Assembly: GCA_034509755.1 (NCBI GenBank)
Contig: CM067545.1
Location: forward strand, 43,517,062-43,581,061
Source of the DNA: Anisodus tanguticus
Lineage: Eukaryota > Streptophyta > Magnoliopsida > Solanales > Solanaceae
Length of the DNA stretch: 64,000 nt
Direction: 5' to 3'
Shown: one piece after another, positions 1 to 11,359 of the stretch
Layout of the letters: each line of letters starts with the position of its first letter
Numbering within the stretch: position 1 is the first letter of the stretch
The notes under the pieces: model-generated
Seen by the model: only the letters and a program-made list of their open reading frames with translations
Databases searched by the model: none
What the model was told of the DNA's origin: nothing
Translations under genes and position numbers: made by a program

Positions 1-993
1 GTCTAGTATTTTGGGTAAGTAGAATTCGGTAGGGGGAGAGATTATCTTTTGTAAACTAAACTACGAACAGGCCTGACTTCCCCTAACGGAATACATAGGC
101 AGTGTACTTAAGACTCGATACTTAATATATATATAAATATTTACTCCCCTCAATTTCCCCTTCTTATAGAAACTGTTTTAACCAGCTGGCGGACCAATTG
201 TTGGGGCTATCGTATGAAGCAAGTCAATCGATTTGAAAACTATCAAAAAGCCCTTATAAGCCCAAAATATAAGGAACAAAGAATCAATCGAATATTTTTA
301 TATGAATGCGTGAACTTATATGTCTACTTGCAATCTATATGTTTATTCTTGCATTTTGATTTTTCTACTAACGTACTGACGTCATCTGCCTTTGAGTGAT
401 TTTTTTCTTAAAGAGGAGGTTATTTTGTGTCGTGACGCTGTCTTATTACACAAGGCCTAAAGTAGCAACAACATCCATGTCCGAACAAAACCAAAGAGAA
501 AAAAAAAGACTGGTACTTTGGATTATGAAGCTAACATCGGGAATTCAAGGTCCCTTATATGACATGAAACAACTCATCACGATGACGTGATCAAAATACG
601 GAAGGATCTTCAGGAGAAAACCACACGGTTGGAAAAGGCATAAATTTCTAGGGAAAATAGTTTAAGTAGAGAAGGCCTCCACCACCCTTCCCATGTTTGT
701 CTTCCCCATTACCGGAACACTTTCCAAATTACCCTACGAGGACTAACCTGCACCACAGAGGTACTTCGTACCAAACCCCCCACTCACGAACGCCACTCAA
801 ATACCTGGAACCACTCACTTCGGTCAGGTTCCTTTAACAACCAATCATGTCATGCCACCAAATGTCACTACCCATACCCCTCAAAACCACCCAACATGAC
901 AAAAATTTATTTCCATACCCCAGTCACTCAAAGTCACCTCTCGCCAGAGCGTGTAGAACTGGATCATTACGAATATATGGAGAAGGCCTGGAG
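1..993. other. Unassigned flank, possibly decayed Tat/Ogre gag
   Basis: No convincing gene is visible; the open frames here are short and unlike plant proteins. From about 570 to 990 a broken plus-strand frame has the proline- and histidine-rich, charged character of the gag spacer of Tat/Ogre retroelements, with a coiled-coil-like stretch (KIRKDLQEKTTRLEKA) near 590-640. That assignment is an inference from composition and from the Tat/Ogre-like DNA at 9.9-16.5 kb. A CRE-like palindrome TGACGTCA lies near 377, with no gene to which it can be tied. Confidence 0.25.
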
Positions 994-2229
994 TGTCATG
1001 ACCTAAATCGAAGGGTCATGACGGGCACCCAGACCTTACTTGCCGAGTACGACAAATCATATATCTATCACCTAACGGTAATTAAGCATGGGACACGAGG
1101 GCCATCACGAGTAACCTGCTGACACATATAAATAATAAACTGGAAAGGTGCTACGTAAAATCCTGCAAACAGAATAACCCAACCTATGCACATATACATA
1201 CTAAGGTCGACAAGGTCATACACGACTACTACACACACGACAACTGTCTACAAGCCTCTAAAGAGTACATGACATCATAAGGTCAGTACATATCCCCGTC
1301 ATACCCCTATGCATATCAAAAATATCGTACCACGACTAAATTGCGACTCTAGAACAAGTAGAGGGCTCCAATATCAGCTGAACCTGCAACCTACTAGTGC
1401 GGACCATCACCCTGTCTACCTGAGCCTGCGGGTATGAAACGCAGCGTTCCCCCCACAAAAGATACGTCAGTACGAATGATGTACTGAGTATGTCAGGCAT
1501 GAAGAATAGCATAATAGAGACATGAAAGTAACATGAGACAAAAAACAACCAACCAGTAAAGAATACCTCTGGGGGCCCAAATATGCCCAAGTGTCATACC
1601 TGTGCAGAATGCCTCTGAGGGCCATAATATGCCTAAGTGTCATGCACAATGCAGCCATACCTATATGTATGCGTATATAATGTCATCAAGCCTCTGTGGG
1701 CATCCCATCATGTCATACATGCATCTGTGGGCATAATCATCATCATATACCAGTTGATCAGGTGGTGGTGTGTATATAACATTGTATCCCTTTTTCCATC
1801 CCCATACATATATAATGCATACATATAGTAACGTATATAACGTATGTGGGGTCAAGGGTAATACATGTATATAATGCATGAATGATGCTGAGACACTTTG
1901 AGTTTATCGGAGGACGTAAGGTCGCTTCACCTCCGATTAACATTATTAATATTAACATCTTTCCCATATACCTCAATAGGGATTTAGGAACATATTTAGA
2001 CATGCTTTGAAAATAGGATTGAATGACATGAACATCCTTAACTACTAAGAGTAGAATCATTTATGAGACAGTATTACGTTTACGTTTCATACTTAAAACA
2101 TGCCAAAAGAAGGAAGAGTATAGGTCGATTCGACCTCCGAATGACTACGATAAGTCAATCCTTTCAATATACTCTTAACCTTAAATGCTCATACCAACTC
2201 GTAGAAGGACCTATACAATTTATCATACT

Positions 2230-3260
2230 TGAATTGTCTTTATAAATGCTTTCCGTCACCCTACTTCACCATAAAGTAATTACCCACTTGCTTTAGAAAG
2301 TTTTTGAACGAAGATTTGTGTAAAATGAAATTTTAAAAGAATGGCTTCACTTCGTTGAAATTTCATGAAGGAAAAGAAGATGTTCGTAGTTCTTCATCGA
2401 ACTTGGGAGAGGATAAAATTGTTTCTGATCCTTTTTGTTAAATGTTTTTGAACAAAAAAGGGAAAACAAGATACTTGCTGCTGTTTGTAATGAATATGCG
2501 GACTACTTTTGTTTTGTACCTATCCACTAATGTATTATCATAATGCAGGTATATTTTCATTAAGGGGCCATTGACACGTGAATACACATGGCACAATTCA
2601 ATTCAAGAATTTAAACCTTATCAAGTACTACTATTACAGTATCGATAAACCGTGGGTATAAATTAATACATACTCTAATCTTTCACGAAAAATATATAAT
2701 TTATCATATTAAAAAATTTCAACCTAATGTTAAGAGTACAAATTTTTGTACTATTAATTCTCAAAATGAGAGAAATAACTCTTCTAATGAAAAGTAATTT
2801 CTATTAAATAAAATCACATGTATAAACTTCCTCGTGTCATTTATGTAATTTAAAGTGTGTCAAAAAAAGTAGTAATATTAATAACTATAAAAAATTATAT
2901 TTATAAAAAAAATATTTCACCTTAAAGAAAATACCATATCAAAATAATATCTAGTGATTTCGAAATTTATCAAACTCTAAAATATGATCTGTAAAATATT
3001 GCCAACATTTCAAATTCCAACGAAACTCATTCTCTTATATCCGCTCAATCTCCAATCCTTATGAAACCCCTTTAAAACGTTTTTTAAAACCATCTATATC
3101 CTTATTAGTGATCTTTATCCTCCGAGTTCACATAGATTAGTTACGATGCATATGAATGTAAACATCGGGGCAATACCTTGGTAGGACATCTAAGAATATA
3201 TTAAACATATAAGTGGACCAACTTTTACTAACCATCGTTATGCTATCGGGAGTCTCACGA
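2230..3260. other. AT-rich segment not shared with the partner LTR
   Basis: This kilobase interrupts the resemblance between the two long LTRs. The corresponding part of the right LTR, about 6820-7715, is a different and less AT-rich sequence. No ORF, terminal inverted repeat or target duplication is recognised. It could be an old inserted element or a segment of a divergent LTR subfamily. Confidence 0.4.
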
Positions 3261-4861
3261 GGGAACCGTTGTACCTCATATACACTTTCTAATAAGAGTA
3301 CAAGACTTCTAATAGATATATGATACTCATATTATGGAGGCGGCACCAAACAGGGAGTACATGAAACTGGTAAATGCATACGTAGAGCACCTCTAGAATT
3401 CTATTTTGAAATCGTACTCTATAGGCTACTAGTGTGGTCCCACCTAAGGGGGAAATTCTATCCTCTTTGCGACAGCTCATAAATTAATTTTTGAGATGAA
3501 TACGCTTGAGTAACGACTATGTGTGAGCACATAACATCTATTTCATTTCACTTAACGTCATCATACTTAAGGGGAATTCTAATCCCATCAAAGAAACTTG
3601 GAACTCGACTCTTAGGGGTAAACACTTGAGTAATAACTGATTACAGACATATAGCTTTTCTTAAGAGATTCATGAGACTTGGAACATGGAACTACTACAC
3701 GTGGAAGCTCTAAACTTCATGGTTTACATAAGAAGCAAATATTGTATGTCATGCCATAGTGGCGAGTCAAGCAAATAGCCTTATGTACCTTTAAGTAGAC
3801 GTTCCAACCGATATGGCAAGACCAACCTCCTTCACAAGTTCAACTACAACTAGGAAAAGAAGACAACATCAACACGGAGAACACATCAACTAGCTAATGA
3901 GCGACAAGCTCGTTCTACAAGCCTTTTTACATGATTATCCAATCCGATCTCCTTTTTAATCCTTGTAACACCATCAACGATACATAACTATAATTATATG
4001 AATCTCCAACAACTTAACACGACAGGATCAACCCCACATACCACGAAATCAGTCCCAACATGTTATACAACATCACTAGCAATGCAACTATATAATTCAA
4101 CCAATAACGACAAGTTCATCTTACAATCAAATGGGCAGTATCTCCCCCATTTCTTCCACATCCCACTAGCTCAATTCACAATAACAACAACACCATCTAA
4201 CCACCATATGCACAACACCTAAGAGAACACCAAAAACGGCCTCAAAACTACATAACAAGTCCACCGGCTCATTTATAACTTCACCCATCAACCCATGAAC
4301 TTGTAGAAACTAAAACACATCTAAAGCTTAAACTAACTTATACATATAAAGTGGAAGGAGGGACTTACCCTGCTGACTAATTTCCATCCTTTCAATTTCA
4401 TCTCTTAAGGCTTTTTTAAGTAACTAAAGTGAAAAGGGCATCAATACAACACCTAGAACAGCCTCAAACTCTTCTTGGCTGGTTGAGATAGATACTTAGG
4501 GTTTTCCTTCAAGTTCAAACATAGAAATGTATGCATAGTTTTTCATAAAGAATACAACCAAACCCATGAAAATTATCACTTACATTAAGCTTAAGAAGAA
4601 AGAAAATACTTGAAAGCTTTGGGTGATGATAAATCTATTATGGTTGCTTGTAATTCTGAAAGAGAAAGAAGATTACTTTGACTTTATGAAGGAGGAAGGA
4701 AAGCTTTCATGGCTTCCATAAGAGTTTGAAGATTACATAAAGAAGAGGAAGAGAGAGAACATACATGGCTTGTTCTTGCTGGTGGGAGAACGTAAGAGAG
4801 AGAAGAGAGAAGTGCTTCTGAAGTATTTTGGAGAGATGGGTTGAATGACAAATTACAAAGG

Positions 4862-4884
4862 GTTATATCTATATATATCATCCG
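4862..4884 (-). promoter_or_regulatory. Possible LTR TATA region
   Basis: A TATATATAGATATAA-like run on the minus strand lies about 515 bp inside the element-5' edge of the LTR. It is repeated at the same place in the other LTR (about 9337-9356). The position suits a U3 core promoter, but AT-richness alone could produce it. Confidence 0.3.
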
Positions 4885-5396
4885 TTAAATGGGCTTGGAT
4901 AGATTGGGCTTGGATCTGCCCCATCTCACAATTTCTTTCCCTTTTATTTGGACCTCTCATTTTTAAGTAGGTGATGCACCTACTTGTCAATTACTTAACC
5001 TAGAAGTTTACTAATTTTCTCTAAACATGTGTGTCGTCCTCATTTAATAAGTAGGACGTGAAACAAGTTGGACGGGAAATAAGTAGGTCAATCAGGTAGA
5101 ATATGTAAAGAAGTAGCTTAAGCAAGTAGGACGTGTAAGCAAGTAGCTCGAGTAAGTATGATGGATAAGTAGTAGCTCAAGCACGTAGGACATCTAAGAA
5201 AGTAGGTGAAACACAAAGGTGAAACTAGTAGGTCGTCTACCTTTGTCCGACATCTTATTCGTTTATGAATTTCATTTACTTTAACTAGGCTTAACATAAT
5301 ACATACACTTCGACACTATAACCTCATTTAAATATTCAAGTAACTTCGTCGACTTCAACTAAGTCGTAGACATGATGAGAAGTACGGGTTGTTACA

Positions 5397-5723
5397 TCAT
5401 CCCTCTCTTTGGATCATTCGTCCTCGAATGAGAATCGTGACTCAAGGAAATATTAACTTTGGGATTCTAGCACATTACTTGCATACCTAGGTCACATCTG
5501 ATCTGATAGGAACTTCGTGATTACAGATCGCTCTAGTCGAAATCGCATGAAATAGAATGATCTCTTAAGTCATGCACGATCTAGAGTATGAAAGAAGGGG
5601 AACATTTACTAAATGCCTCGTAGCTTCCTGATTATTAGTGTGGCGTGCAACACACCCATAAGTGAGACTCTACTGGACACGGATTCATTGGCTCCCTAGG
5701 ACTAAACTGCTCTAATACCACTC
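5397..5723 (-). other. Residual element interior: PPT, leader, PBS
   Basis: This stretch reads in the minus direction. The PBS complement lies at about 5708-5720, separated by about three bases from the LTR edge at 5724. It is followed by a leader containing AGTCCTAGGGAGCC and the phrase GTGTGTTGCACGCCACAC, typical of solanaceous Tekay leaders as recalled. Then comes ATTCGAGGACGAATG and the polypurine tract at about 5397-5412. The whole gag-pol has been lost between leader and PPT. Confidence 0.65.
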
Positions 5724-6492
5724 TGTCACGCCCCAAAACTCGAGTGGGATGGACTATGCTCTACATGCATCTACTGTGATCTTGTAATAAGGTAAATGAA
5801 GTAACTTGTAACACAAATAAAATTTGTGAACAAAAATGTTTTTGTACATGAACGTGGCCACTGACCCATGGTATGCAATTGAATATAAAATAATGCACTG
5901 ACTCTATCTATGAAGCCTCTATGAGTACCTATTATTGAACGACTAATACAAGTGTTGGGACAGGGCCACGAGCTACCCATAATCTCAACATCAATGCAAT
6001 TGCTAGACCTGACTCGGCTCCAGGTAAAATTGGAGCTTACAACTCTTTCGCTGATCATATGCACTATCTAGCAAATCAGTCTGCCTACATGTATAATTGG
6101 ACATGCAATGTGAAATATAACAAATGCAGCGCCCTCATCAAAAGGGGTGTCAACACAAAAAGATTGTACTGAATACGTAAGGCAGACTAAAAGAATCATA
6201 TGAAAGAACATCAACTGTAAGGAGAGATAGAGATAAATCAACCTGAAACTCTGAATTGTCATTGAGGGCCATGATATGCACATGTATATTGTAAATGCGT
6301 ATATAACGCCGTCGTACATATATATGCATACCTCATTGGGCATTTTCCTTACCATAACCAGCCTTTGTAGGCATAATCATCATCATATAACCAACTGATC
6401 AGGTGGTGGTGCGTATATAATGCCATAACCTTTCCCATACCCCATATACATATCATATAACATACGTGTACATAATGCATGTGTGGTCATTG

Positions 6493-6554
<62 letters not shown>

Positions 6555-9500
6555 GCATGAATCATAATATGACAATTGGAGTCTATCAGAGTGACGTAAG
6601 GTCGTTGCACTTTTGATTAACATTATGGAACTAACATCATCAACATAACTTACTTTGAAGAATCAACAAGCCATAAGATGAGATCACTATCATTATATAG
6701 AAGTCAAGAATATTAGCCTCTAACATATCTAAGAGTGGAGTCGTTATGGACATCGTTCGTTTCATTCTGATCATGCCAAAAGAAGGAAGAGTAGCCTTAA
6801 CATACTTACTGCTCTATGATGTTTTTTTTACCTACGAACCTTGGAAACATATAAGATTCGTAACAAATAGAGTTGGATCATTGTCAAGGACTTGATACGA
6901 CACAAATAATATCACATGGGGGTGAACAACTTTGTAGAAGTAGAAGACTTACTATACTTCATTCTTTGGAACTCACATTAAAGGAAGGAATCAAATGATA
7001 AGACTTCATGTCGCTGGATACGATAAGAATATACCTACTATTCTACGACCCTATTATAACACATTCGAAAACCATTATCTAGTCTTGTGGACCATTGTAC
7101 CTTGGATAGACTATGATCGTCTACGTCAATGTGGTTTATCTTAAAATAAGCTTTATACCCCCACAATGGTAATCTTGATGCTTACGACATAATTCCTCTT
7201 ACGTTACATTCTATGACCCCTTTAACGATCATCTGAACATTTAACCATATAATGACTTGTTACTATATAAAGGACATCACGTGAAAGGAACACCTGAGCA
7301 TGAATAAGAGAGTCGCGATACTTTACTCCTAAGAACTCAAATAGGAAGGGAACATCTTATAGGACTTTATCTTGCTAAATGCGAGATGGACATGCGACTC
7401 ACTTTACTATATTCCTTAATGGTGCTTCCAAGACCTGTATTCTAATTCCCTATAAAGTCTTATCCTCAAGAAGGCTATAACGGTTATATTAACTTATATG
7501 TCGTATAATTCATCTTACATAGCAATCTATCATCCATTAGTGATACTCTGGAAGCCAACACCTAATTCATCTTAAGTAAGATACTACAATCTGATAACGG
7601 TAGTTTGGATATTATCAATATGACTCATCTTACATAACAAACTATAATCCGTTAAAGATAATCTAGAACCTATCCATATAATTCATCTTTACTAGGACCT
7701 ATAATCCATCGAAAACTGTTGTGCCTCATATACACTTTTTAATAGGAGTACAAGAATTCTAATAGATATATGATACTCGTATTATGGAGGCGGCACCAAA
7801 CAAAGAGTTCATGAAACTGTTAAATGCATACGTAGAGCACCTCTAGAATTCTATTTTGAAATCGTACTCCATAGGCTACTAGTGTGGTCCCACCTAAGGG
7901 GAAAATTCTATCCTCTTTGCGACAGCTCATAACTTAATTTATGAGACTAATACACTTGAGTAACGACCAAGTGTGAGCACATAACATCTCTTTCATTTCA
8001 CTTTGTATGCTAGGAACGTCAACATACTTAAGGGGAATTCTAATCCCATCAAAGAAACTTGGAACTCGACTCATATGAGTAAACACTTGAGTAATAACTG
8101 ATTACGGACAGATAGCTTTTCTTAAGAGATTCATGAGACTTGGAACATGGAACTACTACACTTGGAAGCTCTAAACTTCATGGTTTACATAAGAAGCAAA
8201 TATTGTATGTCGTGCCATAGTGGCAAGTCAAGCAAATAGCCTTACGTACCTTTCAGTAGACATTCCAACTGATATGGCAAGACCAACCTCCTTCACAAGT
8301 TCAACTACAACCAGGAAAAGAATACAACACTAACACGAAGAACACACCAACTAGCTAATGAGCGACAAGCTCATTCTACAAGCATTTCTACGGGATTATC
8401 CAATCATATCTCATTTATAATCCTTGTAACGCCATCAACGATACATAACCATAATTATATGAATCTCCAGCAACATAACATGATAGGAACAATCCCACAT
8501 ACCACAAAATCAGTCACAACATGTTATACAACATCACTAGAAACGTAACTATATAATTCAACCATCAACGACAAGTTCATCTTACAATCAAACGGACATT
8601 ATCTCCCCCATTTCTTCCACATCCCACTAGCTCAATTCACAATAACAACAACACCATCCAACCACCATATGTATAGCACCTAAGAGAACAACAAGAACAG
8701 CCCCAAAACTACATAACAAGTCCACCAGCTCATTTATAACTTCAACCATCAACCCATGAACTTGTAGCAACTAAAACACATCTAAAGCTTAAACTAACTT
8801 ATACATATGAAGTAGAAGGAGGGACTTACCTTGTTGTCCAAATTTCCAGCCCTTCAATTTCATCTCTTCAGGCTTTCTTTAACTAACTAAAGTGGAAAGG
8901 GCATCAATACAACACTTAGAACAGCCCCAAACTCTTATTGGCTGGTTGGGAGAGACACTTTGGGTTTTCCTTTAAGTTCAAACATGGAAAGGTAAGATTG
9001 CATAGTTTTTCATAAAGAATCCAGCCAAACCCATGAAAATTATCACTTACCTTAAGCTTAAGAAAAAAGGAAATACTTGAAAGTTATGGAGGATGAAGAA
9101 TCTATTATGGCTACTCGTAATTCTGAAAGAGAAAGAAGATTACTTTGAGTTTATTAAGGAGGAAGGGAATCTTCCATGGCTGTCATAAGAGTTTAAAGTT
9201 CACATGAAGAAGAAAAAGAGAGAGAACATTCATGGCTTGTTCTTGCTAGTGGGAGAACGTAAGAGAGAGAAGAGAGAAGAGAGAAGTGTTGCTGAATTAT
9301 TTTCGAGAGAGGGGTTGAATGACAAATTACAAGGGGTTATATCTATATATATATCGTCCCTTAAATGGGCTTGGGCGGATTGGGTTTGGATCTGCCCCAT
9401 CTCACACTTTCTTTCCCTTTTATTTGGACCTCTTATTTTTATGTAGGTGATGCACCTACTTGTCAATTACTTAACCTAGAAGTTTTCTTATTTTATCTAA

Positions 9501-9872
9501 ACATGTGTGTCATCTTCATTCAATAAGTAGGACGTGAAACAAGTAGGACGGTAAATAAGTAGGTCAAGCAGGTAGAACATGTAAAGAAGTAGCTTAAGCA
9601 AGTAGGACGTGTAAGCAAGTAGCTCGAGCAAGTAGGATGGATAAGTAGTAGCTCAAGCACGTAGGATGTCTAAGAAAGTAGGTGAAACACAAAGGTGAAA
9701 CTAGTAGGTCATCTACCTTTGTCCGAAATCTTATTCGTTTATGAATCTCATTTACTTTAACTAGGCTTAACATAATACATACACTTGAACACTATAACCT
9801 CATTAAAATATTGAAGTAACTTCATCGACTTCAATTGAGTCGTAGATATGATGAGAAGTATGAGTTATTACA
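5724..9872 (-). repeat. LTR (5' LTR in element orientation)
   Basis: The plus-strand edges are TGTCACGCCCCAAAACTCG at 5724 and GAGTTATTACA ending at 9872. It is 4149 bp long, against 4403 bp for the partner. The 7718-9872 part is nearly collinear with 3268-5396. The 5724-7715 part is diverged from the partner and carries a long TA microsatellite. Short frames inside it are chance. Confidence 0.65.
6500..6552. repeat. (TA)n microsatellite
   Basis: About 26 uninterrupted TA units lie within the right long LTR. At the matching place in the left LTR (about 1800-1880) there are only short TATATA runs, so the expansion is specific to this copy. Confidence 0.95.
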
Positions 9873-9876
9873 CAAA

Positions 9877-10735
9877 CAATGCCGAGAGGGCCATTGCATT
9901 CATTCAAACAAATGTCGAGAGGTCCATTGCATTTATTTAAACAATGTCAAGAGGGCTATTGCATCCATTCATATGAACTGCAGAGAGGGTCATTCATTCA
10001 TACAAACTACCGAGAGGGAAATTGCATTCATTAAAACAATGTCGAGAGGGCCATTCATTCATATAAACTACCGAAAAGGCCATTCATTCATACAAATACA
10101 TGCCGAGAAGGCCATTCATACAAACTGCATGCTGAGAGGGCCATTGCATTCATTCAAACAAATGACAAGAGGGCCATTGTATTCATTCAAACAATGACGA
10201 GATGGTTATTGCATCTATTCATACGAACTGTCGAGATGGTCATTCATTCATACAAACTGCTGAGAGGGTCATTGCATTCATCCAAACAATGTCGAGAGGA
10301 CAATTGCATTCATTCAAATAATGTCGAGAGGGCCATTACATTCATCAAACAAATGCCAAGAGGGTCATTATATTCATTCAAATAATACCGAGAGTGTCAT
10401 TCATACAAACAAATGTCGAGAGGGTCATTTATATAAAAATAAATGCCAAGAGGTACATTCATACAAATAAATGCCTAGAGGGTCATTCATACAAATAAAT
10501 GCCTAGAGGGTCATTCATACAAATAAATGCAGAGAGGGCTATTACATTCATCAAACAAATGCCAAGAGGGACATTGCATTCATTCAAATAATATCGAGAG
10601 TGTCATTCATACAAACAAATGTTGATAGGGCCATTCATTTCAAATAAAAATGTGCCATTCATTTCAAACAGAAATGCCGAGAGAGCCATTCATCCACAAC
10701 AAAGTGCGGTGGGTCATTTTTCAAACTCTCAAAAA
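9877..10735 (+). repeat. Minisatellite in a Tat/Ogre-type 3' untranslated region
   Basis: This is an irregular tandem array of about 22-34-bp units built on the core GCCGAGAGGGCCATT, followed by variable CATTCATTCAAACAAAT spacers. Roughly 28 units are seen and they decay towards both ends. Open frames across it are by-products of the repeat. Such arrays are known in the long 3' untranslated regions of Tat/Ogre elements. The PPT and LTR that follow at 11.35 kb agree with that placement. Confidence 0.8.
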
Positions 10736-11359
10736 GGTAGGAGCCTGTATTGTCAAGAGGATGGCCACTCAGAAAATTAAGACCGAGGAGTATGATAATG
10801 ACATCCCACACCCTATGATGTTATCAAGAAGATGGGAACAGGTTCGGAGCTGCTAAGAGTGTCAGACAGTCAAGCCAGATCCAAATGCATGTGGAACAAA
10901 CATGAAAATTATTTCCTGCACTGCCGACCGAGACAGGGTGCCACAAGAGTCAAGCTCTCTGGACAGGAGTCGAAAGTCACTCCATACCACGCTATGACAC
11001 ACTTACTCTTTCTTTATTTTGAGAGGTATTCCCGCATAAGGGATGACCTCTTCGTCCAATAGAGTTGAACTACAAGTGACCTAATTCCCAAAATCGAGGA
11101 TATGTAAGCGGACTCAATAACAAAGAGTCAGTCACATTCCGACAAGAGTCATTTTAAACTATTGCTTTGATTACTCCTCCTTTTATTCGACAAGTGGCCT
11201 AAATTCTCATAGCCTGAGATATGTAGAAACGCAGAAATCGGGGTCCAACCACAATTCCAGAAAATCGAGAAGGGTTTTGATTTGGTCGGTAAAAATTAGG
11301 TTTGTCAAAATTCATTGCTCACGGATGGTCCCGCCATCTCCGAACAACGAAGGGGCAGT
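10736..11359 (+). other. Tat/Ogre-like 3' UTR and polypurine tract
   Basis: This is non-coding DNA leading to the PPT-like GAACAACGAAGGGGCAGT just before the LTR edge at 11360. It contains two related phrases of a type seen in this lineage, near 11070-11110 and 11186-11230: CAAGTGACCTAATTCCC and CAAGTGGCCTAAATTCT, each followed by a GAGATATGTAG or GAGGATATGTAAG motif. No gene is present. Confidence 0.55.

Larger units (their letters stand above)
994..5396 (-). repeat. LTR (3' LTR in element orientation)
   Basis: The plus-strand left edge is TGTCATGACCTAAATCG at 994 and the right edge is GGGTTGTTACA ending at 5396. The inner part 3268-5396 matches 7718-9872 closely by eye. The part near 1735-1790 also matches 6372-6430 (CATCATCATATA followed by GATCAGGTGGTGGTG). 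Between about 2230 and 3260 the sequence is AT-rich and unlike the other LTR, so this copy carries either an insertion or a replaced segment. No gene is visible inside. Confidence 0.65.
994..9872 (-). mobile_element. Ty3-gypsy Tekay-like element, interior almost wholly deleted
   Basis: Read on the minus strand, the order is LTR (9872-5724), PBS, leader, PPT, LTR (5396-994). The interior is only 327 bp, with no gag or pol. The PBS reads TGGTATTAGAGCA, close to the initiator-Met tRNA site TGGTATCAGAGC. It is followed by a leader ending in the purine tract AAAGAGAGGGATGA just before the second LTR (TGTAACAACCC). LTRs above 4 kb and this leader style fit the Tekay/Del chromovirus lineage. No matching 5-bp TSD is seen: TGGAG precedes 994 and CAAAC follows 9872. 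The pair may therefore come from recombination between elements and not from one insertion. Confidence 0.7.

Noticed and set aside
6383..6610. Minus-strand open frame with a long YIYIYI run
   Set aside because: It is a translation of the TA microsatellite.
9835..10385. Two repetitive open frames read as a protein
   Set aside because: They are products of the GAGAGGGCCATT minisatellite; the frame drifts with unit length and composition is unlike a protein family.
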